Shown: positions 8,070 through 15,589, numbered from the stretch's first letter. The stretch: DNA of 27,384 nt from UBA9732 sp963649615 (GCA_963649615.1 CAVJIN010000020.1:1-27384); one strand, 5' to 3'. The notes: a model not told the origin generated them from the sequence alone. Made by a program: numbers and translations.

Positions 8070-8861
8070 TTATTTGGAAATATCTCCACCAAAATACTTT
8101 ATAGATAATGCACTGATTGTTCCGTCATCTAAGAGTTCTTGAACTGCTTTGTTTACGGCGTCTCTTAGAGTGGCTGAATCCTCACCCTTGCGCATTGGAA
8201 TGGCAACGCTGGTGCGTTCTGTGTCTAGGCAAGCAATTTTAATTGATGCATCAGGATGTACTTTTTTATAATCGTAATAGCTGACCTCTGCGTTAAGAGT
8301 GGCATCTATTCTTCCTGCTAATAGTAGTTCTATTGTTTGTGCTAGATCATCTACTGGAGTTACGGTTGCTCCGTACTTTTCTGCAATTTCAGCATAGGTA
8401 GATGAAATTGTGTTTGCGGTTTTCTTTCCCTTCAAATCCTCCATGGCGGAGATTGAATTGTTGTCTTCTTTAACTATAACCGCTGTGTTGTTGTAAGCGT
8501 AAGGTACAGAAAAATCGTATTTCTGTTGTCGCTCTGGTGTAATGTCAACACCATTGATCATTAGATCGTATCGGCCAGATTCTAGGCCTGCTAGGAGTCC
8601 GTCCCATTCGCCTTCAATGAAATTGGCTTTGACTCCAAGTTTTTCTGCTATGGCCTGGCCAATTTCCACGTCATAACCAACAAGATTTCCGTTGGAATCA
8701 TGGTAAGTCCAAGGGGCCCAAGTTCCTTCCATGGCAATGGTAATTTCACCTTTTGCCTTGATTCTCTGAAGCAGGTCACCGCTTTGGGTTTCCTGTGTCC
8801 CGCCTGCGAATAGCGAATTCGCTAAGGCAATTGCAAGCAATACAAATGTAAGCTTTTTCAT
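8070..8861 (-). CDS. Amino-acid ABC transporter substrate-binding protein
   Basis: A 263-residue periplasmic binding protein of family 3 (polar amino acid/cystine type). The first 20 residues are a signal peptide (MKKLTFVLLAIALANSLFAG); cleavage probably follows FA, and no lipobox cysteine is present. The mature part has GEITIAMEGTWAPWTY, GYDVEIGQAIAEKLG, EGEWDGLLAGLESGRYD and ITPERQQKYDFSVPY, the usual motif order of the family. AAGGAG (8867-8872) precedes the ATG and a good promoter lies at 8899-8927. It should feed the permease and ATPase encoded at 10417-11847, although a DUF4143 gene lies between. The exact amino acid cannot be read from sequence. Confidence 0.93.
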   Translation of the reverse strand: MKKLTFVLLAIALANSLFAGGTQETQSGDLLQRIKAKGEITIAMEGTWAPWTYHDSNGNLVGYDVEIGQAIAEKLGVKANFIEGEWDGLLAGLESGRYDLMINGVDITPERQQKYDFSVPYAYNNTAVIVKEDNNSISAMEDLKGKKTANTISSTYAEIAEKYGATVTPVDDLAQTIELLLAGRIDATLNAEVSYYDYKKVHPDASIKIACLDTERTSVAIPMRKGEDSATLRDAVNKAVQELLDDGTISALSIKYFGGDISK

Positions 8862-8898
8862 ATTTACTCCTTTGAGGTCTTAAAACCTCTTTTGTATG

Positions 8899-8927
8899 AT
8901 TATAGAAAGTTTTTGCCAAGATGTCTT
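8899..8927 (-). promoter_or_regulatory. Promoter of the solute-binding protein gene
   Basis: Read on the minus strand, AAGACA (8927-8922) and TATAAT (8904-8899) are 17 bases apart. The predicted start of transcription is about 30 bases before the ATG at 8861. The leader contains GAGGT...ACCTC in inverted orientation (about 8874-8889). This promoter would let the binding protein be made apart from the rest of the transporter. Confidence 0.65.
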
Positions 8928-9003
8928 CATGAATCTTAGCCTTGCCTTTCCAGCTAAAAGAGCTAAGAATAGAACTTTTACGCCCTAGATTTTTCTATAG
9001 TTC

Positions 9004-9059
9004 GACTTTTTGGATCTTTATGACAATTTTGCATTCAAAAAGTATGACTTTTTGGATCT
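9004..9059. repeat. 14-bp direct repeat and overlapping 8-bp palindrome
   Basis: GACTTTTTGGATCT occurs exactly at 9004-9017 and 9046-9059, 42 bases apart. The second copy overlaps a perfect inverted repeat, CAAAAAGT-ATG-ACTTTTTG (9036-9054). It lies in the 264-base gene-free stretch between the DUF4143 ATPase and the binding-protein gene, which otherwise holds only the promoter at 8899-8927 and a degenerate GAGG-type palindrome near 9110-9126. It may be an operator, a weak terminator on the minus strand, or decayed repeat DNA. Confidence 0.5.
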
Positions 9060-9125
9060 ATAGGAAAAATTATCTTCATATAGTTCTATTTTTAATTCCA
9101 TAACTAAAGAGTTTTACAAAAACCT

Positions 9126-10292
9126 CTAAATTATTGTCCCGTTCCACAGTTGTTCAAGGAAATCTTTGTAGGGAAGAATGAGAATGCCATTATCAAGGAG
9201 TTGAGGGTGTCTTTCTCTGCAGACAATAATGTATTTTGAAAGAAGGCCTTCTTCCATGATTGCTTTAATTCCCTTCATGTCTTTCCTGGAAATATTTGTT
9301 GTGGATTTGACCTCAATTGCAACTTCTCCTTTTAATATAAAATCTACTTCTTGGCCTGTAAGCGTATGCCAATAGTTTAGACCTTCTTCTATGCCATTGT
9401 AGTCCAGCCAACTTCTTAGTTCCATTGCAATGTAGTTTTCAAAGTATCTACCAAATTCCGAGCTTCCTTCTTCTATCTTTTGTATCCCCTGCATTTTTCT
9501 TGTTACACCAACGTCAAACAGATAGAATTTACTTGATGCGTTTGGTTTTCTTTTGACGGTCTTTCTGTACGGAGGGACTTCAAAACCAATGAGAGTATCA
9601 AGCAAAAGCCTGTACCATTCTTTTACACTAACGCTACTTATACCTATGTCGTTTGCAACGTTCTGATAGTTCGTTATTTCCCCGCTTTCTGAGGCTACAA
9701 TCTTTAGAAAATCCCAAAATGGCGGAAGATGACGCACTGCTCCTTCTGCTTCTATCTCTTCTCTGACATACAGAGATGTATAATCAGACAAAAACTCCTC
9801 TGAGTTAGTAGATTGGAAAGAAGCAGGCAGAAGACCTGTACTAAAGATTTCTTCTAAAGAGTAGTCAAAGTTTTTTATTTCTGGATACACCAAGGGATGG
9901 AAGTTTATGCGCCCAGCTCTTCCTCCCAATAGGTTTACGCCTTTGTTTCTTAGTTTTCGCGCACTTGAACCAGTAAGAAGGAAATGTATGTTGGTTTCTT
10001 CTATGAGAAGGTGAACCTCATTGAGAAGTTGTGGGAGCTTTTGTATTTCATCAATGACTACAACTCCATCCGTTATATTTTTAGCTCTCAACGTGTTTTT
10101 TAAAAGAGATGGCTTTTGAGAAAGCTCTCTATAGAGTTCATTATCCAGCAAAGACCAAGAGAGTTTTGGCTCTGCTAACTGATTTTTGATGTAGGCGGTT
10201 TTTCCTGTTTGCCTAGGGCCAAAGAGAAATAGAGATTTTTTTGACAGTTTATCATTTATATTCGCAATTCTAGGTATGTAATTGTACTGCAT
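9126..10292 (-). CDS. AAA_14/DUF4143 ATPase
   Basis: A 388-residue protein with an N-terminal P-loop ATPase (AAA_14) and a C-terminal DUF4143 domain. Walker A is GPRQTGKT (25-32), Walker B is VVVIDEIQK (77-85), and FLLTGSSARKL (104-114) is the sensor region. The C-terminal part has EVDFI and VAIEVKS, giving Asp317, Glu327 and Lys329 in a PD-(D/E)XK-like arrangement. Such proteins are common and often multicopy in anaerobes, and their role is not established. I start at ATG 10292, with AGGAG ten bases upstream; a start 11 codons earlier lacks a ribosome-binding site and would enter the repeat region. It interrupts an ABC transporter gene set and has its own upstream palindromes at 10313-10385, so it looks like an inserted, self-regulated cassette. 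Confidence 0.9.
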   Translation of the reverse strand: MQYNYIPRIANINDKLSKKSLFLFGPRQTGKTAYIKNQLAEPKLSWSLLDNELYRELSQKPSLLKNTLRAKNITDGVVVIDEIQKLPQLLNEVHLLIEETNIHFLLTGSSARKLRNKGVNLLGGRAGRINFHPLVYPEIKNFDYSLEEIFSTGLLPASFQSTNSEEFLSDYTSLYVREEIEAEGAVRHLPPFWDFLKIVASESGEITNYQNVANDIGISSVSVKEWYRLLLDTLIGFEVPPYRKTVKRKPNASSKFYLFDVGVTRKMQGIQKIEEGSSEFGRYFENYIAMELRSWLDYNGIEEGLNYWHTLTGQEVDFILKGEVAIEVKSTTNISRKDMKGIKAIMEEGLLSKYIIVCRERHPQLLDNGILILPYKDFLEQLWNGTII

Positions 10293-10312
10293 GGTTTGCG
10301 CTCTCCTATTTC

Positions 10313-10385
10313 TAAAGTAATACAAATCTTTGAAAAATTAAAGTAATACTTTAAAATTTCGATGAAAAATTAAAGTGATACTTTA
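10313..10385. promoter_or_regulatory. Repeated TAAAGT-N3-ACTTTA operator-like palindromes
   Basis: A perfect palindrome, TTAAAGT-AAT-ACTTTAA, lies at 10338-10354. A second, TAAAGT-GAT-ACTTTA, lies at 10371-10385, and a partial copy, TAAAGTAATAC, at 10313-10323. The two full copies sit in a 23-bp direct repeat (10331-10353 and 10363-10385, one mismatch) with a 32-base period, about three helical turns. They fill the region directly upstream of the DUF4143 gene, so they probably bind a dimeric regulator at its promoter. Confidence 0.68.
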
Positions 10386-10416
10386 GTTTTTCGCCATGAA
10401 ATATTGGCAAACTGCG

Positions 10417-11163
10417 TTAAATATCGGGATATTGAATGCGAGATAAGAATTCCTTGGTGCGTTGTTCTTTAGGGGAGGTGAAGAACGTGCTGGATGGGCC
10501 TTCTTCTACCACCACGCCGTTTTCCATGAAGACGCATTTTGTGGCTACCTGGCGGGCAAAGGTCATCTCATGGGTTACAATTAGCATTGTCATGCCATCT
10601 TGGGCTAACGTGCGCATGACGGAGAGGACTTCTCCCGTTAGCTCTGGGTCTAGTGCACTTGTGGGCTCATCAAAGAAGATTACTTGTGGTTTTGTGGCTA
10701 TGGCTCGGGCAATTGCCACACGTTGTTGCTGTCCTCCAGATAGCTGGCTTGGATAGCTATTGGCCCAATCAAGCATGCCAACTTTTGTGAGTGTTTGCAT
10801 AGCCATTTGGCGTGCTTGTTCTTTTTTCATTTTGCGCGCAGTGACAAGGCCTTCCATGACATTTTCTATTGCGGTCATGTTGGCAAAAAGGTTGAAGCTT
10901 TGAAACACAAAGCCCGTTTTCATGCGGAAAGAGCGGACTTCTTTTTTTGTGGCCTTTGCGGCGCTATATGTGTGACCATCAAAGGTGATTGTGCCGTTTT
11001 CTGCACGCTCCAAGAAGGCTATACATCTAAGAAGAGTGGTCTTTCCTGAGCCACTTGGGCCAAGAATTGCCACCACGTCTCCTTTTGAGACCTCTAGGCC
11101 GATTCCTTTGAGAACTTCTGTGGAGCCAAAACTTTTGCAGATATTTTCAACTTTCAAGATCAT
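10417..11163 (-). CDS. Amino-acid ABC transporter ATP-binding protein (GlnQ-like)
   Basis: A 248-residue ABC ATPase of the polar amino-acid uptake type. Walker A GPSGSGKT (35-42), Q-loop FVFQSFNLF (about 86-94), signature LSGGQQQR (141-148), Walker B VIFFDEP (161-167), D-loop SALDPE and H-loop VTHEM are all intact, and the length is typical for GlnQ-type proteins. It works in the cytoplasm as a dimer that powers the permease encoded immediately upstream at 11173-11847, with nine bases between the genes. Downstream lies the DUF4143 gene rather than the binding-protein gene. Confidence 0.95.
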   Translation of the reverse strand: MILKVENICKSFGSTEVLKGIGLEVSKGDVVAILGPSGSGKTTLLRCIAFLERAENGTITFDGHTYSAAKATKKEVRSFRMKTGFVFQSFNLFANMTAIENVMEGLVTARKMKKEQARQMAMQTLTKVGMLDWANSYPSQLSGGQQQRVAIARAIATKPQVIFFDEPTSALDPELTGEVLSVMRTLAQDGMTMLIVTHEMTFARQVATKCVFMENGVVVEEGPSSTFFTSPKEQRTKEFLSRIQYPDI

Positions 11164-11172
11164 GTTTAGCTC

Positions 11173-11847
11173 CTATATCCTTTGTACGCCTTTGGCATTA
11201 AGACGTTTTTCTCCCCATGCCTGAACCTTTGTGAGAACTGTACACATGAGTAGATAAATAAGACCCACCTCAATGTAGAGAGCTAGAGGTTCGTAAGTAC
11301 GGGCAACAATGCGTTTAGTTTGCATAAACATCTCTGTTACAGTGATGTTTGCAGCTAGGCTTGTGTCCTTGAGCATGCTTATGAGTGAGTTGAAAAGTGT
11401 AGGGAAAGCTGTTCTTAGTGCTTGGGGCAAGACTATACGTCTAATAGCCTGTAACCAGCTTAACCCCACACATTCTCCAGCTTCAAGCTGTCCACGGGGC
11501 ACCGATTCTATTGCCGCTCTTATTGTTTCTGCTGAATAAGCACCTTCATTTAATGAGAAAACAATCACGCCTGCCGGAAAAGGATCTATTAAAATTCCAA
11601 GACTTTGTAAGCCAAAGAAAATTATAAAGAGTTGTACTAAAAGTGGGGTTCCTCTTACTACCCAAATATAGAGTCTTGCTATAGTTTTTAACACAGGAAC
11701 CTTTGCAACCTGAATAAGGGCTGTAACAGTTGCTATAATCAAAGCAAAAGAAAATGAGATGAGAGTCAGTGGAATAGTATATAGAAGTCCTGGTCTTAAT
11801 ATCTCCCAGAACGAATCGAGCATGAGTTGTAAAACTGAACTGTTCAT
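11173..11847 (-). CDS. Amino-acid ABC transporter permease (HisM/GlnP-like)
   Basis: A 224-residue inner-membrane permease with about five membrane segments. It has the family signature RGTPLLVQLFIIFFG and the EAA loop EAGECVGLSWLQAIRRIVLPQA-type region near residues 122-143, which contacts the ATPase. It is the first gene of the permease-ATPase pair. A possible promoter lies at 11875-11904. The start lacks an obvious Shine-Dalgarno sequence, but MNSSVLQL is the only reasonable N-terminus before the first membrane helix. Confidence 0.93.
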   Translation of the reverse strand: MNSSVLQLMLDSFWEILRPGLLYTIPLTLISFSFALIIATVTALIQVAKVPVLKTIARLYIWVVRGTPLLVQLFIIFFGLQSLGILIDPFPAGVIVFSLNEGAYSAETIRAAIESVPRGQLEAGECVGLSWLQAIRRIVLPQALRTAFPTLFNSLISMLKDTSLAANITVTEMFMQTKRIVARTYEPLALYIEVGLIYLLMCTVLTKVQAWGEKRLNAKGVQRI

Positions 11848-11874
11848 TGATTAATAGTTGAGGAAACAGTTGGG

Positions 11875-11904
11875 GATAAAGATTTCTTTGACCTTACAGG
11901 TCAA
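11875..11904 (-). promoter_or_regulatory. Possible promoter of the permease gene
   Basis: On the minus strand, TTGACC (11904-11899) and TTTATC (11880-11875) are 18 bases apart, upstream of the permease start. The -35 box lies inside a 7+3+7 inverted repeat (TTGACCT-TAC-AGGTCAA, 11888-11904) that covers the last codons of the preceding coiled-coil gene. The -10 box is weak, so the call is tentative. Confidence 0.38.
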
Positions 11905-12232
11905 GGTCTGACATATCACCCATATCAACATCTTCAAGAGCATCACCACCAATGGCAGAAAATTGTTCTGCAGCCTCAAGGTCATCAATGCTGAGCTCAA
12001 GGTTGTCAAGACCAACGTCATTGAGGGTTTCAAGAGATGCTTCAATACTCTTGTTAATGCGTTCTGTGTCTTCTTTGTAGTTGTCTACATAAGACTGTAG
12101 TTCTTCATTATGGCTGGTTATGAGCTTAATGTTTCTTTTTAAGTCTTCCTTATCAGCTCTTAGTTTGTAAATGTAAGCTACTGCCTTTTTAACTCTTTCT
12201 TCAAGAAGAAGCATGTTCTCATAAACTGTCAT
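11894..12232 (-). CDS. Small coiled-coil protein, ZapB-like
   Basis: A 112-residue acidic protein. Residues about 5-75 have heptad-like spacing (ENMLLLEERVKKAV, LRADKEDLKRNI, NEELQSYVDNY) typical of a coiled coil, and the C-terminus is very acidic, ending DMGDMSDLDL. Size, coiled coil and position after rplT recall ZapB/DUF904-type cell-division proteins seen in spirochaetes, but there is no diagnostic residue, so the name is an inference. I start at ATG 12232, with GGAGG about ten bases upstream; an earlier in-frame ATG at 12259 lies right at the end of the rplT terminator and has no ribosome-binding site. The terminator between it and rplT means it may need read-through or its own promoter. 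Confidence 0.68.
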   Translation of the reverse strand: MTVYENMLLLEERVKKAVAYIYKLRADKEDLKRNIKLITSHNEELQSYVDNYKEDTERINKSIEASLETLNDVGLDNLELSIDDLEAAEQFSAIGGDALEDVDMGDMSDLDL

Positions 12233-12253
12233 AATTCTAAATCCTCCATTTTT

Positions 12254-12284
12254 ATTCAAAAAGCCTGCAGATTAGTGCAGGCTT
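12254..12284 (-). terminator. Intrinsic terminator after rplT
   Basis: On the minus strand, AAGCCTGCA and TGCAGGCTT (12284-12276 and 12269-12261) form a perfect 9-bp stem with a 6-base loop, followed by TTTGAAT, so the stem ends in a run of T. It lies eight bases after the rplT stop and ends the infC-rpmI-rplT transcript. Confidence 0.82.
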
Positions 12285-12291
12285 AAATTGT

Positions 12292-12651
12292 TCAGACGTT
12301 GAGGGCTTTCTTTGCCTCAGCAACCAATGCGCTAAAGGTTGCCTTGTCTTCAATAGCCATGTTAGAAAGAACCTTTCTGTTGATGTCAATGTTAGCCATC
12401 TTCAGAGCGTGCATAAACTGGGAGTAGGTAAGACCATCAGCTCTAACTGCAGCAGAGATTCTAGCAATCCAGAGCTTTCTGAAATCTCTCTTCTTCTCTT
12501 TTCTGCCACGGTAAGCATACTGTCCAGCTTTTGCGACTGCATCCTTTGCAATACGGTTATTGGTGCTTCTGCGACCATAGTAACCCTTTGCAAGGTTCAT
12601 AATCTTCTTTCGTCTGTCTTTGTGTTTGGTTCCGTCAACTGCTCTTGGCAT
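12292..12651 (-). CDS. rplT: Large ribosomal subunit protein bL20
   Basis: 119 residues, the usual length of L20, with the signature KGYYGRRSTNNRIAKDAV and RDFRKLWIARISAAVR. The basic N-terminus binds 23S rRNA early in 50S assembly. It is the last gene of infC-rpmI-rplT, 17 bases after rpmI. In other bacteria L20 represses this operon by binding its mRNA; I do not see a clear L20 target here. Confidence 0.97.
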   Translation of the reverse strand: MPRAVDGTKHKDRRKKIMNLAKGYYGRRSTNNRIAKDAVAKAGQYAYRGRKEKKRDFRKLWIARISAAVRADGLTYSQFMHALKMANIDINRKVLSNMAIEDKATFSALVAEAKKALNV

Positions 12652-12668
12652 AATTCACACCCTCCTTA

Positions 12669-12866
12669 TTAAGCGTAAGGAAGCATTTTTCTTACGTTCT
12701 TTGCTTCCACTTCAGAGAGAACTCCAGCTGCACGAAGATTTCTCTTACGCTTTGTGGATTTCTTGGTGAGAATATGGCGAAGACCCTGCTTCTTGAACAA
12801 GACCTTGCCAGTTCCGGTGACCTTGTACCGCTTTGCTGCGGACTTTCTTGTTTTCATCTTAGGCAT
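12669..12866 (-). CDS. rpmI: Large ribosomal subunit protein bL35
   Basis: 65 residues with the typical start MPKMKTRKSAAKRYKVTGTG and the basic core KKSTKRKRNLR. It is the middle gene of the infC-rpmI-rplT operon, 77 bases downstream of infC and 17 bases before rplT. Length and sequence are standard. Confidence 0.97.
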   Translation of the reverse strand: MPKMKTRKSAAKRYKVTGTGKVLFKKQGLRHILTKKSTKRKRNLRAAGVLSEVEAKNVRKMLPYA

Positions 12867-12943
12867 TTTTTGTACCCCTTATAAGCGCCGTTGGGGAACA
12901 AGAACCCCCAACAACAGCTGTTTAAACCTCCATACGGAGATTG

Positions 12944-13486
12944 TTAACTATTTTTCTTCGCTCCCTGTTTGGCTGGGCTAAGAAGCATTGACATGTTTCT
13001 GCCTTCCATTGTTGGCTGCGAATCTACATTATATAGTACTTCTTTTTCAGTAAGCATTTCAAGTATTCTGTCTAGTACTTCTTTCCCAAGTTCTGTGTGA
13101 GCAAGCTCTCTACCTCTGAATCTGATAGTAACTTTGCACTTGTCTCCTTCCGCAAGGAATTCGCCAATTGCTTTGGATTTAACCTCAAGATCATGCTTAT
13201 CAATCTTAGGTTGCATCCTAATTTCCCTCATTTTAATGATTGTCTGATTCTTTTTGGCTTCCTTGAGCTTCTTTTGCTGTTCATATCTGAACTTGCCATA
13301 GTCGATAATTTTACATACAGGTGGATCTGCGTTTGGAGAAATTTCCACTAAGTCCAATCCTGCTTCTTCTGCCAATGCCAATGCATCAAAGAAGTTCATA
13401 ACGCCTTTTTTCTGATTCTCTTCATCAATCAGGAATACTTCTTTTGCTCGTATTTGCCTGTTGATCCTAAGTTCTTTTGTAGCCAA
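12944..13486 (-). CDS. infC: Translation initiation factor IF-3
   Basis: 180 residues with both IF-3 domains. The N-terminal domain shows VFLIDEENQKKGVM and PPVCKIIDYGKFRYEQQKK; the C-terminal domain shows KVTIRFRGRELAH and MEGRNMSMLLSP. IF-3 binds the 30S subunit and checks start-codon pairing. The start codon is TTG (13486-13484) with GAGGG just upstream, and an in-frame stop lies a few codons earlier, so no ATG is available before MATKELRINRQ. E. coli infC uses AUU for self-regulation. Whether UUG serves that purpose here is unclear, because UUG is not among the codons IF-3 discriminates against most strongly. It heads the ribosomal-protein operon. Confidence 0.95.
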   Translation of the reverse strand: MATKELRINRQIRAKEVFLIDEENQKKGVMNFFDALALAEEAGLDLVEISPNADPPVCKIIDYGKFRYEQQKKLKEAKKNQTIIKMREIRMQPKIDKHDLEVKSKAIGEFLAEGDKCKVTIRFRGRELAHTELGKEVLDRILEMLTEKEVLYNVDSQPTMEGRNMSMLLSPAKQGAKKNS

Positions 13487-13563
13487 GCTTCCCTCTCTCT
13501 AAATTGATTTAAGTTAATTATCTAAGTGAAAAGAAATATATCACGAATAAAACAAAGAAACAA

Positions 13564-13594
13564 TAAAAAAGGGCGTTTGTTTTAAGAAACGCCC
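13564..13594 (-). terminator. Intrinsic terminator of fba
   Basis: On the minus strand, GGGCGTTT (13594-13587) pairs with AAACGCCC (13578-13571) around an 8-base loop, and TTTTTTATTG follows. It lies about 35 bases after the fba stop, separated from it by a 10-base run of N, and shields the infC operon from fba transcription. Confidence 0.85.
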
Positions 13595-13610
13595 TGTAAA
13601 TATTTGTAAG

Positions 13611-13620
13611 ANNNNNNNNN
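13611..13620. other. Assembly gap (10 N)
   Basis: Ten unknown bases lie between the fba stop and its terminator. The true distance is unknown. Confidence 0.99.
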
Positions 13621-13627
13621 NGAGCAA

Positions 13628-14620
13628 TTAAGCCTTGCCTGCTGAGCCAAGAACATCGCGGTTCTTGTGTGCATACATCTCTTTGAGAGCTGTACGTGCA
13701 GGGCCAAGATACTTTCTTGGGTCAAAAATTTCTGGGTGCTCATCAAAGACACGTCTGATTGTACCTGTCATTGCAAGACGACCATCGCTATCAATGTTAA
13801 TCTTACAAACGGCGCTCTTTGCTGCCTGTCTGAGTTGGTCCTCTGGAATTCCTACGCTGTCTTTGAGTTTTCCGCCGTGCTCGTTAATCATCTTCACATA
13901 TTCCTGTGGTACAGATGAAGATCCGTGGAGAACAATTGGGAAACCTGGAAGCTTCTGCTCAATCTCTGCGAGAATGTCAAAGCGTAGTGGAGGTGGAATG
14001 AGAACTCCATCAGCATTGCGAGTGCACTGATCTGGTGTGAACTTGTTTGCACCATGGCTGGTTCCAATTGAAATTGCAAGTGAATCTACGCCAGTCTTGG
14101 AAACAAAATCAATTACTTCAGATGGCTGTGTGTAGTGTGACTGTGCAGCTGAAACTTCATCTTCAATACCTGCAAGTACTCCAAGTTCGCCTTCTACTGT
14201 GACATCAAACTGATGTGCATATTCGACAACTTTCTTGGTAAGTGCAACGTTTTCATCATATGGAAGGCTTGAGCCGTCAATCATGACAGAAGAGAATCCG
14301 TTGTCAATGCAGTCTTTACATGTTTCAAAGCTGTCGCCATGATCCAAATGAAGTACAATTGGAATGTCATAGCCTAGTTCGTGTGCATACTCTGTTGCAC
14401 CTCTGGCCATGTTTCTCAGAAGGTTGATGTTGGCATAGTCTCTTGCACCCTTGGAAACCTGAAGGATGACTGGTGACTTTGTCTCAACACAAGCCATGAT
14501 GATGGCCTGAAGCTGTTCCATGTTGTTAAAATTATAAGCAGGAATGGCGTACCCGCCTTTAACTGCCTTGGCAAACATTTCGCGGGTGTTTACTAAGCCC
14601 AAATCTTTGTAAGAAGTCAT
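13628..14620 (-). CDS. fba: Class II fructose-bisphosphate aldolase
   Basis: 330 residues. This zinc enzyme cleaves fructose 1,6-bisphosphate to dihydroxyacetone phosphate and glyceraldehyde 3-phosphate in glycolysis. Visible are AIPAYNFNN, LHLDHGD with Asp93 and zinc ligand His94, VEGELG (142-147), GTSHG with His189, LHGSSSV with His232, and KINIDSD for phosphate binding. The C-terminal extension past residue 290 fits the longer class II form. AGGAG lies close before the ATG. The gene has its own promoter at 14643-14672 and terminator at 13564-13594, so it is a single-gene unit. A related ketose-bisphosphate substrate is possible but less likely. Confidence 0.94.
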   Translation of the reverse strand: MTSYKDLGLVNTREMFAKAVKGGYAIPAYNFNNMEQLQAIIMACVETKSPVILQVSKGARDYANINLLRNMARGATEYAHELGYDIPIVLHLDHGDSFETCKDCIDNGFSSVMIDGSSLPYDENVALTKKVVEYAHQFDVTVEGELGVLAGIEDEVSAAQSHYTQPSEVIDFVSKTGVDSLAISIGTSHGANKFTPDQCTRNADGVLIPPPLRFDILAEIEQKLPGFPIVLHGSSSVPQEYVKMINEHGGKLKDSVGIPEDQLRQAAKSAVCKINIDSDGRLAMTGTIRRVFDEHPEIFDPRKYLGPARTALKEMYAHKNRDVLGSAGKA

Positions 14621-14642
14621 TTAAGTTATCTCCTATGTCTCA

Positions 14643-14672
14643 ATAATACTAACTAATATATTTGAGCGTCAA
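14643..14672 (-). promoter_or_regulatory. Promoter of fba
   Basis: On the minus strand, TTGACG (14672-14667) and TATTAT (14648-14643) are 18 bases apart, about 25 bases before the fba ATG. The -35 box lies within the first copy of the 15-base duplication around the N at 14682. Confidence 0.7.
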
Positions 14673-14697
14673 GAAAACAGCNCGTCAAGAAAACAGC
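14667..14697. other. 15-base duplication around a single N (likely unmerged contig join)
   Basis: CGTCAAGAAAACAGC occurs at 14667-14681 and again at 14683-14697, with only an N at 14682 between. An exact repeat abutting a lone N is what a scaffolder leaves when it fails to merge overlapping contig ends. The real sequence probably has one copy, which would shorten the fba/14735 intergenic region by 16 bases. Confidence 0.8.
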
Positions 14698-14734
14698 GCT
14701 TGACTGCTCAATAGAAGGTGATTAAAGTTTTTGT

Positions 14735-15589
14735 ATGAAAAAAAAGACAAAGATTTTGCTTGGGCTATCTATTTTTTTGCTTTTAATCTTAACTGCGCTT
14801 GCATTTGTTTATTTTGTAGCCTTTGAGCGTTTTGTCTTGGTCATGGACCCGGCCTGGTCTTATCTTTTACCTTCAAGCGAGCTTTCTTCCATGCGCTTTG
14901 CATTGGCTCAAAAAGGCTACCATCTTGTGGTTGTACATGCCTCTGCTACCAATCTCGATGATTCATCTTCTTTCACCTCTTTGTTGCTATCACTGAAGTG
15001 CTCTGAAATTCTTCTTGGCCCTTTAGCCTCAGCCAGTGCTGTTCAATTTGGAATTGATGTTACATCTTTACTTGAAAACGCTGTGGTCTATGGTATGTGG
15101 AGTCAGAGTTGCAACAATTTTGATGTCACTTTAATTTCCAATATTTCTGCTGGATGGCAGGACGCCATTACAAAAGTTGCAACAAAAACAATGGCTCAAA
15201 ATGTAGCCATGGTCTATGATTCTGAGACTATTAGCGTGTATGAGGCTATTGATAGCATAATAACTACGGGAGATCTTCTTGGATATTACTATGATGGACA
15301 GAGTAAAATATTTGCAAGAAATACTGTTTCAGACATGAATGAAAAGCAGGTGGTCATAGCACTCTGTCCACATTTAGAAAATTTATATGATCTTGTTTCT
15401 TTGGACACTTCTATCTCTTGGATTGTGGATTACAGATATTCTCAAATTATTCCTAAAAAGCAACTTTTTGGCACAGTGCTTCCAGATTTAACTGGATTTG
15501 TAAAAAACTATGTTAATGTGCCAAAAGACACTGACGGCGCAAGTGGTGATACTGTAGCCACTTTGTATTACAAATACGAGGCTAAATGA
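14735..15589 (+). CDS. Membrane-anchored protein of unknown function, possible periplasmic-binding fold
   Basis: 284 residues. Residues 6-28 (ILLGLSIFLLLILTALAFVYF) are a single membrane segment that should leave the rest outside the cytoplasmic membrane. The soluble part alternates short hydrophobic strands and helices (VVYGMWSQS, VAMVYDSETISVYEAID, VVIALCPHL, ISWIVDYRYS), a pattern like type 1 periplasmic binding or LacI effector domains, but I see no diagnostic motif. No lipobox is present. The stop codon overlaps the start of the endonuclease III gene (ATGA), so the two are translationally coupled. That pairing is unexpected and gives no clear functional clue. A weak AAGGTG lies about 14 bases before the ATG. 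Confidence 0.72.
   Translation: MKKKTKILLGLSIFLLLILTALAFVYFVAFERFVLVMDPAWSYLLPSSELSSMRFALAQKGYHLVVVHASATNLDDSSSFTSLLLSLKCSEILLGPLASASAVQFGIDVTSLLENAVVYGMWSQSCNNFDVTLISNISAGWQDAITKVATKTMAQNVAMVYDSETISVYEAIDSIITTGDLLGYYYDGQSKIFARNTVSDMNEKQVVIALCPHLENLYDLVSLDTSISWIVDYRYSQIIPKKQLFGTVLPDLTGFVKNYVNVPKDTDGASGDTVATLYYKYEAK

Noticed and set aside
9004..9059. CRISPR-like repeats
   Set aside because: Only two 14-base copies, no further units and no cas genes.
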